The notes: a model not told the origin generated them from the letters alone. Numbered from the stretch's first letter, positions 10,729 through 24,980 are shown. The stretch is DNA of 64,000 nt from Polytrichum commune (GCA_950295325.1 OX485805.1:3784501-3848500), one strand, 5' to 3'. Made by a program: numbers and translations.

Positions 10729-13068
10729 TGGTGACCTACCCAAATGCTCAAATTCTTGAAACAATAATTGGGTCTTTTAGCCCACCGAAGAAGTCCACTA
10801 CCTCAGATCGATCCAACATCCTCACCCCACAAACTGATGGAACCCCAAGTTAATTTGACCATTAAACACCATAATTTTCATAAGGTAGCCTCATAACCTG
10901 CGAAGATCTTTTCCACCGTGGATCATCCCAACCTGCGCCTTCTCTTGAAAACAAATGTTCTGCCAGCAAAAACATAAGAGTCAATCAATGTGGAGCCCGC
11001 CTCACAGCTAGATAAGAGTGGACAGATTGTAAAGTTACTTCATGAAGTGATTTGTTGCGAAGAAAGTCCTGTCAACCAAAGTAGAAATGGGGACATTCTT
11101 CAAAACGGCAATCAAGGTTCGCGAGTTAAACGTTAACTCTCACATTCCTGAAAACGAAATTGAAAGTGAGAGTGAAAGACGCCGAGCGATACCTCACCAC
11201 TAACTCTTATCTCCCTATCTTTCGAGCACTTTTTTGTAATAAGTGACAGCCAGACCTCTGACAATGGTCCGAGGAGCTAATATTTGCAAATGCAGAAGAA
11301 AATATTCGAGCTAAAGCTACAAGACGCGAGTTGCCGCAGTCCAGGTTGGATAACGACTTCTCATGGTAAAGAATGAGTTCGGTCCTACTCCAGTGGCTGC
11401 CAATCTTTTAGATACTTAGTAAGATCGTGTTACTTATTTTCGGCCATTCAGAAACTTCCCAACTTTTATCACTCTCCAAAAAATGATCATGCTCAAAATT
11501 GACTCCCTGTCAAAGACTGTAAGTGATGCCATTAAAAATGCCCGGTTCATCAAAAGAAATGCTAGACATTTCCGTCACTCACCCATGCACTTATACAACC
11601 AGACTTCTCTTCTTTCAGCTCACTCCCGTGACGCCAAAACTGCAGTCCGCGAAAGGACAATAAAAAAAAACAGCCACAAATCCCCCACTCCTACATACGA
11701 AGAACTTTGTTAAGAGCGAAAACCTCATCAAATTAGAAGGTTGGAGAAGTGATAGAGAAGAGAACAGCTATTTAAGCGCGCTGCTAACTCACCTAGAGGC
11801 AACACCAAGAAAAAGGACTTAGAACCAAAAACAGACGAGCGAGGACGAGAGCACGAGCACGAGAGAATAAATTTATACCACACTTGAAAGCGGACCTTAA
11901 CGGCTGATCAGTGCGACGATCACTGAATTTTCACAAAAACGCCAGTATTGCGAGAGCTAAGAGAGTTGAAAATTTTCACTAAAGAAGAGTAAAAAGAGCT
12001 CAAGACCACAGTAGACTAAAAAATTTGGAGAAAGGAACAGCCACTACTTACAACAAAATGACTAATGAGCCATGCAAGAGGGCGACAGGGCGACAAATAC
12101 ACGTGATATTTTCATTTAACCCAGGCACGAAAACTAAACAAAAAAAAAAACAAAAAAGAGAGAGGCGGTCACTACAATTCTTGAGGAGGAATAGAGAGTA
12201 TGAGCTGTTCCTGCAATCGTCTTGTTCCAAAAATCCACACCTCCAGAGCCACCGAAGCATCGTATTATTTTCCTGCTTTCGAAGTTATGTCGAAGACCTC
12301 ACCTCAACGCTTAAAAATTGAAACACTACCCTTAAATGCAATTCTACCTCTCATTTTCCAAAAACAATCTGTTCCGAAGGTTCAAAAGTGCAGAGCGAGC
12401 AACCGTGACAGCCGCTCTCTTCTTCCACAATGAGCTTCACGGAGGAGCCCCAAACGCTAATAAAAACCAACTATGGCTCCTTCGCTTGTTACTGTAATGA
12501 TCACTAACAACGCTGAAAGAACGGTTCTCAAAACTCCTTCCGAAAGCATGATCCTGTCTCCTAGAAAAAACATAAGCTCTTCATAGAAAGGTGCATTTTC
12601 GGGGTATAATTCAAACTCTGTGCGTTCGCTTCCAAAATAATCGCGTGTTTATCTATGTGTGCAGATTGATGTGCGTCCATTTTCCCCCTCGCCTCTGAGA
12701 AAACCTCCGGAAGCACGAAATAGCGACCAAAATGGCTGGAAACTTCAATACGAAGGAAACCGAGCGTTGTAAGAACAGTCGATGAGAAAGAGATTAAGAT
12801 TGTGTACCTGTGTGTGCAAATCTTAGCAGAGCGAGGCGAAAGCAAAACAAACCCCAGACGGGAGAAAGAAGAGAGGAGAAGAAGAGGAGGAGGAGGAGAG
12901 AAAGAGCGAAAGGAAGCGCGGAGGGAGGGCAGAGTGTTTAGAAAAGGTCGGGGGAGAGGCTCCGAAGCAGATGCCGCAGAAAATGCCGGCGTCTCTGCGC
13001 GGCATGCGCTGGCTTGGCAGGCAGGGCGCTGGGGCGGTCACTACAGCCGCGGAGGCGACGCGAGGCGA
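10729..13068 (-). promoter_or_regulatory. Probable CRWN leader/promoter region
   Basis: No coding exon was found. Two core-promoter candidates are visible on the minus strand. One is CTTATAAG at about 13090-13097, followed by a GC-rich then pyrimidine-rich tract (13060-12800) that looks like a plant 5' untranslated region and ends at a CAG|GTACAC donor-like site near 12808. The other is TTAAATAG near 11770, followed by a TC-rich stretch. If the first is used, a long 5'UTR intron must run from about 12.8 kb towards 10.8 kb. Confidence 0.4.
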
Positions 13069-13312
13069 GGGGCGTGCTTGGCACCTATGTACTTATAAGG
13101 CTCTCCCTCCGATCCTCAATACTAATGCTTTTATCATCTTCATCATTTTCTAATTTACAACCCCCCCCCCCAACACCGTACTAGCTAACCATTTCGTATC
13201 GTGCAAGGCCCCTACCGCCATATGTCATATTTGTTGGGCCCGCCCCTCTCTACAAAAACTCGGTTCATTACCACTACACTAACACATGCAATTTAATGTG
13301 GTCCACACTAGG
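13069..13312. repeat. Diverged copy of the 13.7-14.4 kb direct repeat, next to CRWN promoter candidate
   Basis: Blocks such as GGCTCTCCCTCC, CTCAATACTAATGCTTTTATC, TTCATTACCACTACACTAA and GTGGTCCACACTA match the repeat units at 13740-14380 in the same orientation. It contains a C run and the TATA-like CTTATAAG, which corresponds to ACTTACAAG in other copies. Confidence 0.7.
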
Positions 13313-13739
13313 GTAGAAACATCATAACCCGTGAACTACCCTCTACCCGTGCAATAGACTTCCTTCATAATAGTGAAATGTCATTTCTGAAACCAATAAT
13401 TGCGAGGCTGGCAACTTCATGTGCGTGTATAGTCACTTTAGCCAAATTTAGTCATGTTTGATTATCATCAATCACGGTTTAATGTACTCGTGAGTTAACC
13501 GGTTTAGGTGATGTTTTGTGTGGAAATGAGCATTGTCGTATTCGGTTTAAGGAGAATCTAGTGGACGAGTAGGGGGTTTGACAAACTTTCCACTTTTTTT
13601 TTTTTTATTGCAGGGAGTAAAAATATGAGACAACTTGCATTCTTCATGAATTCGTCTCTTCTATCTTGGAAAATTATCTCATGAGTTTAAGACCATATCT
13701 TCAATGCGAATCACCTTATTTTCACAGTTTACGGTATTT

Positions 13740-14365
13740 CTACCTTACCTATGCATTGTCGACCCACATTGATTGTGTTGCAATCACTTGATTGCAATTG
13801 GAGAGGATGTCACACGACACTTGACACTTGTAAGACTCTCTCCTTCCATGCAATAGATCCTCAAAAGTTATGCTTTATCCTCGTCATCACATTTTATCTT
13901 GCACCCGCAGATTGTACTAATACCCATATTGTATTGCAAAAGCCCTCCCCCTGAAGCCTTACATATCAAAACTTGATTCATTCCCAATACACTAAATACG
14001 TGGTTTAGTGTGGCCCACACTATCCGTCATCGACCCACATTGGTTGTCTTGCAATCACTAGATGGCAACTACATACTAGGATGTCACATGACATTTGGCA
14101 CTTACAAGACTCTCCCTCCAAACATGCTACAAATTCTCAAGAGTCATGCTTTATCATCATCACATTCTAATTTGCACCCGCAGACCATACTAATAACCAT
14201 TTTGTGTTGTGCAAGTCCCCACCCCCCATACCCCTACATACCAAAACTTAATTCATTACCAATACACTAAACATGTGGTTTAGTGTGGCCCACACTATCC
14301 ATCATCAACCCACATTGGTTGCCTTGTAATCACTAGATGGCAACTACATAGGATGTCACATGACA
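13740..14365. repeat. Tandem direct repeat, about 275-base unit, two full copies and one partial
   Basis: Units start with CGACCCACATTG at about 13760, 14030 and 14305. Each full copy continues through TTGCAATCACT, GATGTCACA, ACAAGACTCTC, TTGCACCCGCAGA and TTTAGTGTGGCCCACACTA. A solo fragment of the same unit lies at 41380-41460 in the CCDC13 gene. No reading frame is conserved between copies. Confidence 0.85.
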
Positions 14366-14380
14366 AGTCACAAAGACCAC

Positions 14381-16900
14381 TTTAATTTACATGGCATACA
14401 AATGTAGATGTTTAGTGTAATATCTTTTTCATGTGCCAAAAAGAATTAGAAATCTAAAAAAAACAACAAATTGTCAATGATATGCATTATTATCATCATT
14501 TGCTCAACTGCACTCACATACCATACTAACCATTTTGTAGCTCCACATATACATCTATTAGCTCAATTTGGAGCACAACTTAGTTTAAGATGATCAACAC
14601 AAAAGTCTAACTTACAAAATCATACAATTTATAGCACATGTCATGCTAGAATGAAGGAGTGTGTGTATATATATATATAAGATCATTCAAAATTATGTCC
14701 GTCAATTAATAAAACAGAGCACTTGGGAAATTGTTTCAATTTGAATCTTTCTATTTTCTTGCATTTGTTGTAAGGGACTGCATGAATTCAAAGTGCACAA
14801 ATACATAGTGTATGATTCCATTCAAATTTCTAAGCATCATGTCTTGTTTGTATGTCTTTGTTGTGAAGTTTTGGTGAACCTCAAGTTTGTTGAATTCATT
14901 AAAAGAATTCGAAAAACAATTATGAATAGTGGACAACACTCATGTTCATCCATTGTGCATTGAAAGATGACCTTTTCATCAAAAAAAAATCCACTTGATT
15001 TTGGAATTACAACTTGCTTTCATCATTGATAAGATTTGCTTAAATCACTTGTAGATTAAATAACCTTGACGTTCTCAATTATTCTCACATGTCATCCGAA
15101 TGTATATGACCTCCACACTTATAATGAAAATGGAGAAGAATGCTAATATCTAAGTAAATATCAATAATGGGCCACATCATGCGATACAAAATAATATGAA
15201 TCATCATTAGTGCCCGTCACCATGTCACCTTGACATACTACCTCACCGGTGTGTGAACCCCATGGACCCTTTATAACATGTAGTATACCACACTGCCAAA
15301 CATGGAAACATTACACCAATCCCACCTTGGGAGGCCTTTAGGATTTTTACCCATACATGGGGTTTGGAACCCTCTTCACACCCAGATGCTCCCCAAACTT
15401 TGCCGTTAACTCAAGTAACATAGTAACACAAGCATTTGCTTCTCAGTATGCCCAATGCAATAAACACAACGCCTACAAAGAGATAGCATCTATCCAAACC
15501 ACGAGTCCAATGGTGCCTTATCTATCGCACGTTTTGTGTCATTGGTTCGTCGGAATGAGTCCTTTGGCCATAGGTATTCGTACATATGCCTTAGTATTTC
15601 CAAGGAAAAGACTCAAGCCCCCAATGCTCCTCTTCCAATAACCAATGAACGGGGAGAACCGACCGCTTAGTCACAAATGAAACGGTGGAGTTTGAGAAAG
15701 AACCGGTTGAGGCTTAAGACTTGGGGAGAAGCACGAATCGGTTTAGAGGAATAGAGAGAGAGAATATTCTTCAAATTAATAAGGGAAAAACCAAAACGTG
15801 TCAACCTATGTTCGGGGAAAACCGACGGCTAGTTCATTAACAGCCGATGGATTTCCCCTTGTGGCCGGTCCAAATTTCCAACCATCGGATGGCAATCCGA
15901 CTGTAATTTCAATCCTCCGGCAATTAGCCGATGGACCAGAAAATGTCCCGGAAATGTAGCCGATTCTTCTTGTGAGTTACTGGATTTTAGCCGGAAGCAT
16001 CCATAGCGCTATTTGTCTGGGGCATTTGATGATGCACTTGAGGAAGTACCCTAAACCTTAAACTCGTTGAATTATGCAACTTTTCCATGACCAAATCCAA
16101 TTGCTTCTATGATGAATTGGGGGACCCTTGGCCTTCAAGCGGTGAAGGCATTGCTAGGTTCAATTCCTGCCAAGGATATTAAATCTTCAAATTCAAAGTT
16201 TTGAACGTGCCTTTCTTTTCACTTATTCAAGATTTTGTACTAAGAAATGATTTCTAATAACTTTTCATACATTTGTTTAAACAATTAGTGCCGATATGAA
16301 TTCCATTCAATCGGATATTGGCCAATGAAAATATGAAAATATAGGCAATTGGGCGATTGATTTTACAAAAGACCGGCTCTTGCCGATGTAAAATGGAAAA
16401 AAATCCGACCCTTCGTAGCAACTACCGGCAATTAGCCACTAATTAGGGCTTCAAAAACTTCCCGAACTCTAGTGTCAACATGTAATAGGTTGCACTTGGA
16501 AACCACTAGGATCTTGACCGATGATGTCCCAAAGCTTCCCCGGACACTGCCATCAACTGCTTGTTGCTGTCTCTTTGTCTTGTGTTTGGTACCGGAAGCT
16601 ATAATGTGTCATTTTAGTACACGACCTATGCAATAAATAGGGGCAAGCCGGATGAGATGATTTGACGGGGTCCAAAGTAGTGTTGGTCCGGTATATGTAG
16701 GTGAACGCAGGGTATCAATAATGTACTTCAATAATGGTATTAGAGAAACCTATACATATATGGGTACCAAAATTGTGATATCAATCACACGTTGATGTTT
16801 GGTGGGTATGTCAAGATGAACATAACATGATTCAACCCTGTGGTTGAGTTCGTCTTTCTATATTTAGCTCAAGGGCTTCTGTTGTCCTATCTTGATGGGA
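14381..16900. other. Intergenic, no gene recognised
   Basis: AT-rich to about 15.6 kb, then a more GC-balanced stretch (15640-16450) with recurrent CCGATGG and CCGGCAATTAGCC words that may be an old retroelement. No reverse transcriptase, integrase or transposase motif was found. Confidence 0.5.
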
Positions 16901-16924
16901 GGAAAACTTAGATAATAGGAAGAA

Positions 16925-17075
16925 ACTGACGTCAATATGAATAGTGAATAGTTTTGGTATGAATAGTATGGAAATTGTGAATAACGTCAGTATTTTTAGC
17001 GAATAGTGTTGCTATGAATGGTATTTTTAACGAATAGTGTCGAGATGAACAATGTTTCATGTGAATAGTGTTGAG
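16925..17075. repeat. Short irregular repeat of GAATAGTGT words
   Basis: The word GAATAGT recurs about six times in 150 bases, alternating with GTCAGTATTTTTAGC-like words. Such words are common in plant transposable-element arrays. Confidence 0.6.
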
Positions 17076-18900
17076 ATTATTATAACTGCACCCAAATTTT
17101 CAAGTGTTGGCATGTATGTTTGAACAATGATTGAGTATTAATACCTTGTTCCAAGGGGGGGGGGGCACAAAATAAAGTTACTTAATTCTAGGGTATAGTG
17201 AACGAGCAACTATGGATGAGTATTGTTATGAGGAATCTTTGTGTATCCAAGTTACTATTTGGGTGAATATCATTCTAAATCGTATTGATACTAGGAGAAT
17301 TTTGCCTAGGTACAAAGGCTCTCGCAAGGTATATAGATTGTACTCATATCGTAAACAAAAACACCGTCGAATATTCTTGCCCTTTTGGTATCAAAAGTGA
17401 TGAAATCCTCATTATAGACACCTGGATGGTTTCAAGAAAGATAACACCATACCAACATTGGCTGAAACTCCCAACTGATGATTGGCACAACCATCTAGCC
17501 AAACTTAAATCAAATGGTTGTTGGTGAGAGCCATGCCACCAATGCAAGGCTCATTCTCGCAATCATTTGTTGTCGCTCGGTGTGGTGCAATTTCTTATTT
17601 GACCAATAGGTGGGGCCACCACCACAAATTGGTCATTTCATTGTATTTTTGAACCAAGGAACAACAACACACTCATGCATGGGGTCCCTTATTAAAACTA
17701 AGTGAGTGTATCTATTGATTGTCTACTCTACTTCCAATAGTTCCCCCCCCCCCCCCCCAACAACAAAACTAGTGTGTGTTACTATTTGGAGGTATGCAAT
17801 GCTATAACTATTCCACGAGAATGTAATATTTTACCAAGCAAGGTCATTTATGTTCTATGATGTGTACACAACCTATTGAACTTTCATTGATAAGAATTGA
17901 ATTCCTAAGTAAGACGTTATTGCACCGTGTAATTTCAAATAGTAACACACACTAATTGGAATAACCAATGTAGTTAACACAAGAAATACGCATGGTGGAA
18001 ATTATTAAAGGATTGTCCACGAGACAAGGTTACTTCAAAAGGCTACGAGCAATAGATATCCAAATAAAATAGTATTTGAACTCAACATCAACTCAACCTT
18101 AGAGTTCTATTCTCAACCTTCCTTCCCTTTAAGAGACCTCCTAGTCCCTTCTTCTATCTCCTACCATCGGTTGTTTCAATTTAAAATGTAAATATCTATA
18201 GCATTCAAACCCAAAACCCCCGTCCCCAACTTACAACCTTTCACAAATCAATGGGGTACACATATTCTGAACACTTTTGATTTTAAAACATGTAGATAAA
18301 ATCTACAAGCACACATTTAGCAAAACCAAATGAAGAATATGAGAGCCAAGCTTGATATTTTGGAGTCAATGCGAATATCTTTTGAATTCTTGCGGTGAAA
18401 GTCATGCATGATTTATAATGATTTTTTTTTACTAGGATATGTACATATAAACTAGAATCCATCATAAGTCACGGTTCTTGATAGGTGCACTCCCCTTAGT
18501 TATCTTCTCACATGCCAAAAATATTTAGCTAGAGCCCATGGGTCCATGTCATGACATGAATGTAGTGTTGTATGGCCACATGCTCAAGTGTAAACTTGTG
18601 ATTGTACTAATGCAAAGGAACAATATTGTCCTCTTGAAGAAGGTCGCTCTCCTCCATGTGTGCACACAACCACCTTCCATTTCTCAAGCATGTAGGATTT
18701 GTAGTACTAACATTCTTTGGGGGGGGGCCTTCCATTCTCAAGTATCTCATATTATACGTTTAGGTATGATTGAGCACGATTGTGCCTAAATTTCATTTAA
18801 ACGTCAATTTTTAGATGCTCCAACCACTCACATGATGCCATGTGACACTCTTTGACCCTAAAAATAAATTCATTCACGCCCAATCCAACCCATGCATAGG
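17076..18900. other. Intergenic, no gene recognised
   Basis: Contains a G run near 17157-17166, a C run near 17745-17759 and a G run near 18718-18726. No supported coding sequence was found. Confidence 0.5.
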
Positions 18901-19344
18901 GCAAGTGTTGTGGTGATTGACCTACTTGGGAATCCTTTCAACTGCTAACTTATGACAACTATCCACATGTCAATTCAAGTTCACTTGCAAGTGGTGTTTC
19001 CTTTACATGTTCACACACACATATGGACTATAATATATAGTTGGCAAAAGGAAATTGGACAATGAGTTGCAATAGCAACAATACACTTGCTCACTCAAGC
19101 TATTTATGGGACATAATTGGTATGATCATGGACAACAACAATCAGTTGTGAATGAAGTTGCCCTTTGTGTGGATTGAAAAACGCATTGCAATTTTTGGAA
19201 GTGCTCGCCAATCAGATGAGTGACCAATTACTATGTATACGTATGACAATGATATAAACCAAAGGTTATGGATGAAAATGCTCTTTGTGTGGATAGATAA
19301 GCACAAGGCAATTGTTGGAAGTGCTTTCCACTTGGATGAGCAAC

Positions 19345-19349
<5 letters not shown>

Positions 19350-19385
<36 letters not shown>
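19350..19385. repeat. (CT)n microsatellite
   Basis: About 35 bases of uninterrupted TC repeats, inside the dispersed-repeat cluster. Confidence 0.95.
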
Positions 19386-19390
<5 letters not shown>

Positions 19391-19951
19391 TCATTCTCTC
19401 AATGACATAAATTAGATGTTATGGATAAAAATGCTCTTTGCCTTGATAGGGAAAAAAAAACAGAGAAAAACAAAACACCAAAGTTGTGGGAAGTGCTATC
19501 CGCTCGGATGAGCGACCAACTATTATGGACATGTATGGGCATGACTTTCTTCTCTTCTCTTTTCACTCTTAGGTTCTCGATGACAAAAACTAAATTGGTA
19601 TGTGCAATTAGGTTGCCCCACGCTAACTTATTGACATTCCAAACTATTAACACAATAACAAAAAAATTATTGTTTTTTTTTACTATGATTCCTATATGGA
19701 TAAATAACAAGAAAACGGTAGAACCGTGAGGCTCTGTTCTTTATTATGAAAGACTACAATTGTAGTTGTCCACTTTGCTCATGCCTATTCATGGCTATAC
19801 CAAACCTTTCTTGGACTGTGTGCACCTTCTTCTCAAATACGGGTCAAGGATTGAAGCTATTCATTTATCACCCGAAAATTTTAAAATAAATAATCAAGAA
19901 CTACCGAAATAACTATAGTTAACTAGATTTCTTTCAATGCATTTTAGGGAG

Positions 19952-19952
<1 letters not shown>

Positions 19953-19989
<37 letters not shown>
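19953..19989. repeat. (AT)n microsatellite
   Basis: A long run of alternating A and T. Confidence 0.95.
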
Positions 19990-19993
<4 letters not shown>

Positions 19994-21754
19994 TATAGAT
20001 AACATCCACATTAAATACAGTGGACCAAAAATAACAAGAACAAGAAACGTCCAAGTGTGAACACAAAGTGATTAGGAAATTTGCTCTTGAAACGAAGAAG
20101 TTGATGCATAGTCTCTCTCCTACAGACAAAGCCAATAAAGTAATAAGTTTTTATGATATGATCCTTACCAAGCTAATTTGCATGGGTAAAGAGGAAATCT
20201 ATTCATGATGGCAACCCTAATTGCACACCACAATGCCCAGGGGAGCACTACATAAGCTCTTTGAGGATCATGTGCGTTCAAGACTCCATTACATGGAGAC
20301 TTTGTATGTGAAATTTGTCAATTTCTAAACTTCTAACATTTGTTCATATCATGTGCCCTACCTTTCATTATAATTTTCTCCTTGCACTAATTATATCTAG
20401 GCTATATTCATTATAGATGTAACACACGAGTATGTCCTTAAGCTTCATACATAAACACATGACCATGAAAGTATGAAATCAATATGCACATACACAAAAT
20501 CATGATTGAACAAGGAAACACACATTCAACATAAGATCATAAAAAAATTCCAAATCATTTGTGAGTTAAGGGTTTAAGTCACATCATTTATAAAAGAGTT
20601 CAAGGTTGTGTTTACAAACACAGTACGTGGCATATATAAGGAGTACAAAATTGTACTAGATTATACATTTACCATATTGTAAAACTCAAGGTCTAAAATT
20701 TTAGAATTGTGCAACTAAACGTCAAGGTGATCCTGCAAGAAGAACCATGCTATGACAACAAAACAATAGTTTGTTTTTTTGTTTTTTTTTGTTTTACCAG
20801 CCTATTGTAGAAAAAAAATTCAATCAAACTTTAGTATTATCACCTACCCTTCATTATGTATAAAATTCAAATTTACCCAATTATGATGATGTTAATTTAC
20901 TTTGAAGCCCTTTCTAACTTTTAGAACTAATGCCATTATGATACCCCTTCACTTGACTGCACGCTAACAAAGAAAAAATATATCAATGTAGAGGTAATGG
21001 ATGATAATGCTTTCCTCGTGGATAGAAAGGACAACGAAGTTGTGGGATGTGCTCCCCCACTCGGATGGGCAACCGACTATTATGTACATATATTATAAGG
21101 GCATTCCTATCTCCTATTTTTTCTCTTAGGCTCTCAATGATTCACATTGATATGTGTAATTAGGTTGCACCATGTTGATTTATTGACATTCCACATTATT
21201 TCAATTTTTTGTTTCCATGTCAGAATTTTTTTAATACTATAGTTGTTATACATACGAATTTCTAAATTTCTAAATTACCTAGTGATTTGGTTTTGACCCA
21301 AGGTAATTTTCATGGGTACATAGGTAACCTCTTTGCAAAGGTAACATATTGGACATATTAGTGTACATGTTATGAACGGAAATGCTTTCTATGTGGGTAG
21401 AAAAGCACAATGAAGTTGCTCTCGATGACATAAACTATGGTAATATGTGCAATTAAGTTTCCCCACGCTAATTTATCGACATTCCACACTATTTTGGGTA
21501 TTTACTCTCACAATTACCAAATTTGTTTATTATTACTATGGTTGCTATACAAATGAATTAACAAAGTTATATTTTTTTGTGATTTGGTTTTGGCCCAAGA
21601 TAATCTGCATAGGTAACGAGGCAACCTCTTCACGAAGGCAACCTAATTGCATATATCAATGTAGAGGTTGTGGATGGAAATGCTTCCTATGTGGGTAGAA
21701 AATGACAATGACATTACGGGAAGTGCTCTCCACTCCAATTTATATGCATACTTA

Positions 21755-22398
21755 AGGTAGGAGCATCAAGCAAACCAACACCCTGAAATCTTTCATAATA
21801 AGTACATTTTGATTATGAGAATGTTCATCATGTGAACATCAAGCCCCCCTAGTAGTTTTGGGTGACAACACAATTTCCACTTCAAAATTTTGTATTTATT
21901 TCAATATTGGGTGGGTGGGTGGGGGGACTTGCAATACACCTTGTCTTCTTCCTTTTTCCTACATGGGGATAAATTTGGTTCTGGTTCAAATGGCTACCGC
22001 ATGTATGCCAAACAGAGTCGAGGCACCCATAATCATAAATTTATGATATTATGTGCCAAATTTGGAGAAATATATAGCGATGCACATTCTTCCCGTACAT
22101 GAAGATTAAACGTAGGAGACTTGCAATTTCTTGATAATTTTATTTCTTAAAATAAAATCACTATACTTTTGGAAGTCAAAAGTTGACCCGCACATATTAC
22201 CAATGTCCAAAGTCTGCCATAACCACTCACTCAAAATTCCTCCTCACTTTTAACACTCAGACTCCATGACGCCTGTCATAACACTATTGGTTCCGGCCCG
22301 ATCGAAATTCCGGTACCCTATAGATTGCCGATGGGGTCCCGATCAGGAATAGGCACCTCTACTTTACCTCGAGTGCTTGGTTTAAGGTGCTCCTACCT
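21755..22398. mobile_element. AGGTAG-family element with 13-base perfect terminal inverted repeats
   Basis: The left end TAAGGTAGGAGCA and right end TGCTCCTACCTTA are exact reverse complements including the flanking TA. Length is 644 bases with no coding capacity. Internal words (ACCAACACCCTGAAAT, ATAAGTACATTTTGATT) also occur in the element in the ANGUSTIFOLIA intron at 50420, so the two are relatives. Confidence 0.75.
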
Positions 22399-23503
22399 TA
22401 CGTGTGAAGACTTTTCTCTCCCTCTCTCTCTCGATTCATCACGTGTCCCCGGTCTCTCTTTCCAATCCCATTGTAAGTGAGTTAACTTTAAGCTAGTTTT
22501 TTCTTTTTTCCCTTGGTCGGTCATTATTATCCGAGGCTCCAAAAGCTATGTAATGTTGCACAGTAACCGAACCTCTCCCGAGATGCTCTGACACCCGTAC
22601 CCACACACACACACAGTCTTGACTGAGCACGGAGTAGCAAAACGACTTGAACTTATCCGCAAAAACGGGCCTTAAATTGGGATGGAAATTCTTATCTCAA
22701 AGTGAGCAAGTTGCGGGGGTTAACCCTCAAAGGACTAAGGGGCTCAATGAACAACCTTGTTACACGATTAATGCATAGAGTCTCATGATAGCATCACATA
22801 ACTTGGTTTCACAAGCATGTTCCGTTTCTAAACAGTCGTAACACAACTGTCCAAGTTGCAAGTCGGGGGTCTCCAATCCTAGTGACTGGTAGGGTGTTGT
22901 AGAGTCATACTAAATGGAGGTACATGAACGGCGGGGAACAACAGAGAATGGGTTGATGGCGATGGGTTGTTATACAGAGTCGTATGTGACGCATGATTGG
23001 TGGTAAAGACAAATGAGCTTGTTAGGAAATTTCAACCTGCATTTGCAGATTGAAGTGTCGCTTTGGAATTGTGTTGGGGATATGCCTTGACATATTCCCA
23101 GGCCCATCAGAACTCTCAATGAAGTTGAATAGTGTTATGCATTCGGTTGGGACACATGGTTCTTTGTTTATCATGAGATAGTGTACACATACCGGACAAG
23201 ACTTGCCATAATACACAAATTTAGATAAAATATGGGTGGGAGGGCGTATAATGAGAGCATTGATTATGGATTGTTTGTTGGGTCCACGAAACATGGCAAG
23301 GTGGTTGAGTCTTACCAAATTTTGTGATTTGATATTTTTGTTTTATGAATTTGAAACTTTATACACAACATCATCTTATGTAAAGGAAAAAAAATGAATT
23401 CGTGTTTGACTTTGATGGAATTTAATAAACATGGTGTGTGTTTTAGGTTGTTGGCTAACAACTCTATTGACACAATTATTTCAAACTGAAAGTTTACAAC
23501 TAG

Positions 23504-23539
<36 letters not shown>

Positions 23540-24980
23540 CGCGCATGTCGAGGCCCGGATAGTAGGGCTTCTTGGACGCTTAAGGAGGTTAACTTCCAAT
23601 CTTGGGCTCTTTGTTCATTCGGGTGTCACAAACTTCCTCAAACCATGAATTGAATGGTCGCACCGAAATCGAACTCATTCCTTAAACCGTGTGCAAGAAA
23701 CATTGTATAGAATGACGAGATATCCAAGTTTTGAAATATAGGTGACGGACCGGGGTTTTGGCCTACACTTCCATGTTATTCTCCTAGTAGAAACTCGACT
23801 TTTGTGTTAACTTGGTACATGCGCCACCTAGGTCACGACAACCGGAGCCAAGTGCCCGGTTGTAACTTAGTAGAGGCTCCGCATCATGGCCAACCGTCGG
23901 CTACTTCACGGTCACGATCGAGCCCCCGTGGCAATAATAAAGTGACCGATTTCCCCTTGGACCATGGCCCACACGATTGTCACACCCGCCAATAAGAGTC
24001 CACTTACAAGTACCATAGTAATGCTAAAAACCAACTATGAGCACCAAACAACCTTATGAAAGTGCAACACTTACCACAAATATATACCGTAGCTCAAAAT
24101 ACGATTCGAGCTACACCGTTTATGGTATTTTAGTGTCACATGCGTAATAGTGTCACTTAACCTATTTTGGGGTGTACGCTAGGTTACATCAAGAACTTCA
24201 TCACTTGGCGTTCAAGTGCACTTACTAGTATTTTGACATGGGTACGTTTCAATAGTGTTATGAGGTTTATGCCTATGTTACACAGTGGTTTACAAGTTGA
24301 CTTTAAAGTGTACACATATGACACTTGACATTAGTGTGCTTAAGAATATCTTCCTCTTGCAAACCAAAGTGTAAACACATGACACTTGCCATAGTAGGTG
24401 TACTCAATAATATCTTCCCCTTGCATGCTAGAACACAAAACTGTGATTTCAAGTACCCAATGTGCTATGCTAAATCTCATAATCTAAGTATTTTTCCACT
24501 CTAAGAAGTTACTTATGTTGGCGAATAGTATCATATTGGCAATTGGCGGATGTGACACTTCAAGACCTCGAGGCATCTAGTTTAGGCCCTTTGCAAATAG
24601 TGTACGTGACACTAAATACCATAATTGGTTTAGTATTGTTGCGATTATGAGTATCTATTAGTGAAATTATATCTATTGATTTTAGTTTCATGTGGACCCT
24701 CGGAATGTAATAGTCAAATACTTGAAAAGTTGAGCCCCATGCTCAATTTTTTGAGCATCCGATTGTTGTATTTCGAGGACTCACTGAACAAACCGGTGGG
24801 TGATGAGTAATGTTACGAAGCAACACATAGATAGATGTTGTTTTCATTGTGATTTAAGAGCTAACACATATCATGAATAGGTCTCAGTTTTTCCAGAGGA
24901 AAGAGTATCATTCAAATTGAGTGTTAAGCACATTAATTATGATTGCAATAATCTTCTACTAATTATTGTAAGTATAAGTA
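22399..24980. other. Intergenic, no gene recognised
   Basis: Includes a (TA)n(TG)n microsatellite near 23503-23540. A stretch at about 23545-24000 rich in GGCCCGG-, CACGACAACCGGAG- and TGTCACACCCGCC-like words may be an LTR remnant. No retroelement protein motif was found. Confidence 0.45.

Larger units (their letters stand above)
19140..21740. repeat. Cluster of dispersed repeat with GGAAGTGCTCTCCACTTGGATGAG core
   Basis: Diverged copies near 19140-19235, 19260-19350, 19420-19525, 20990-21110, 21365-21430 and 21660-21740 share TTATGGATGAAAATGCT, TGTGTGGATAGA, a GGAAGTGCT core and GATGAGCGACCAA. Further copies lie at 36470-36570, 37050-37145 and 37230-37330. Spacing is irregular and there is no conserved frame. 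It is probably an old tandem or dispersed element. Confidence 0.75.

Noticed and set aside
10729-10764. A 12-residue N-terminal extension of CRWN starting at 10764
   Set aside because: The codon there is TTG, with an in-frame stop just upstream. The first ATG is at 10728 and gives a family-like MYTPQ start.
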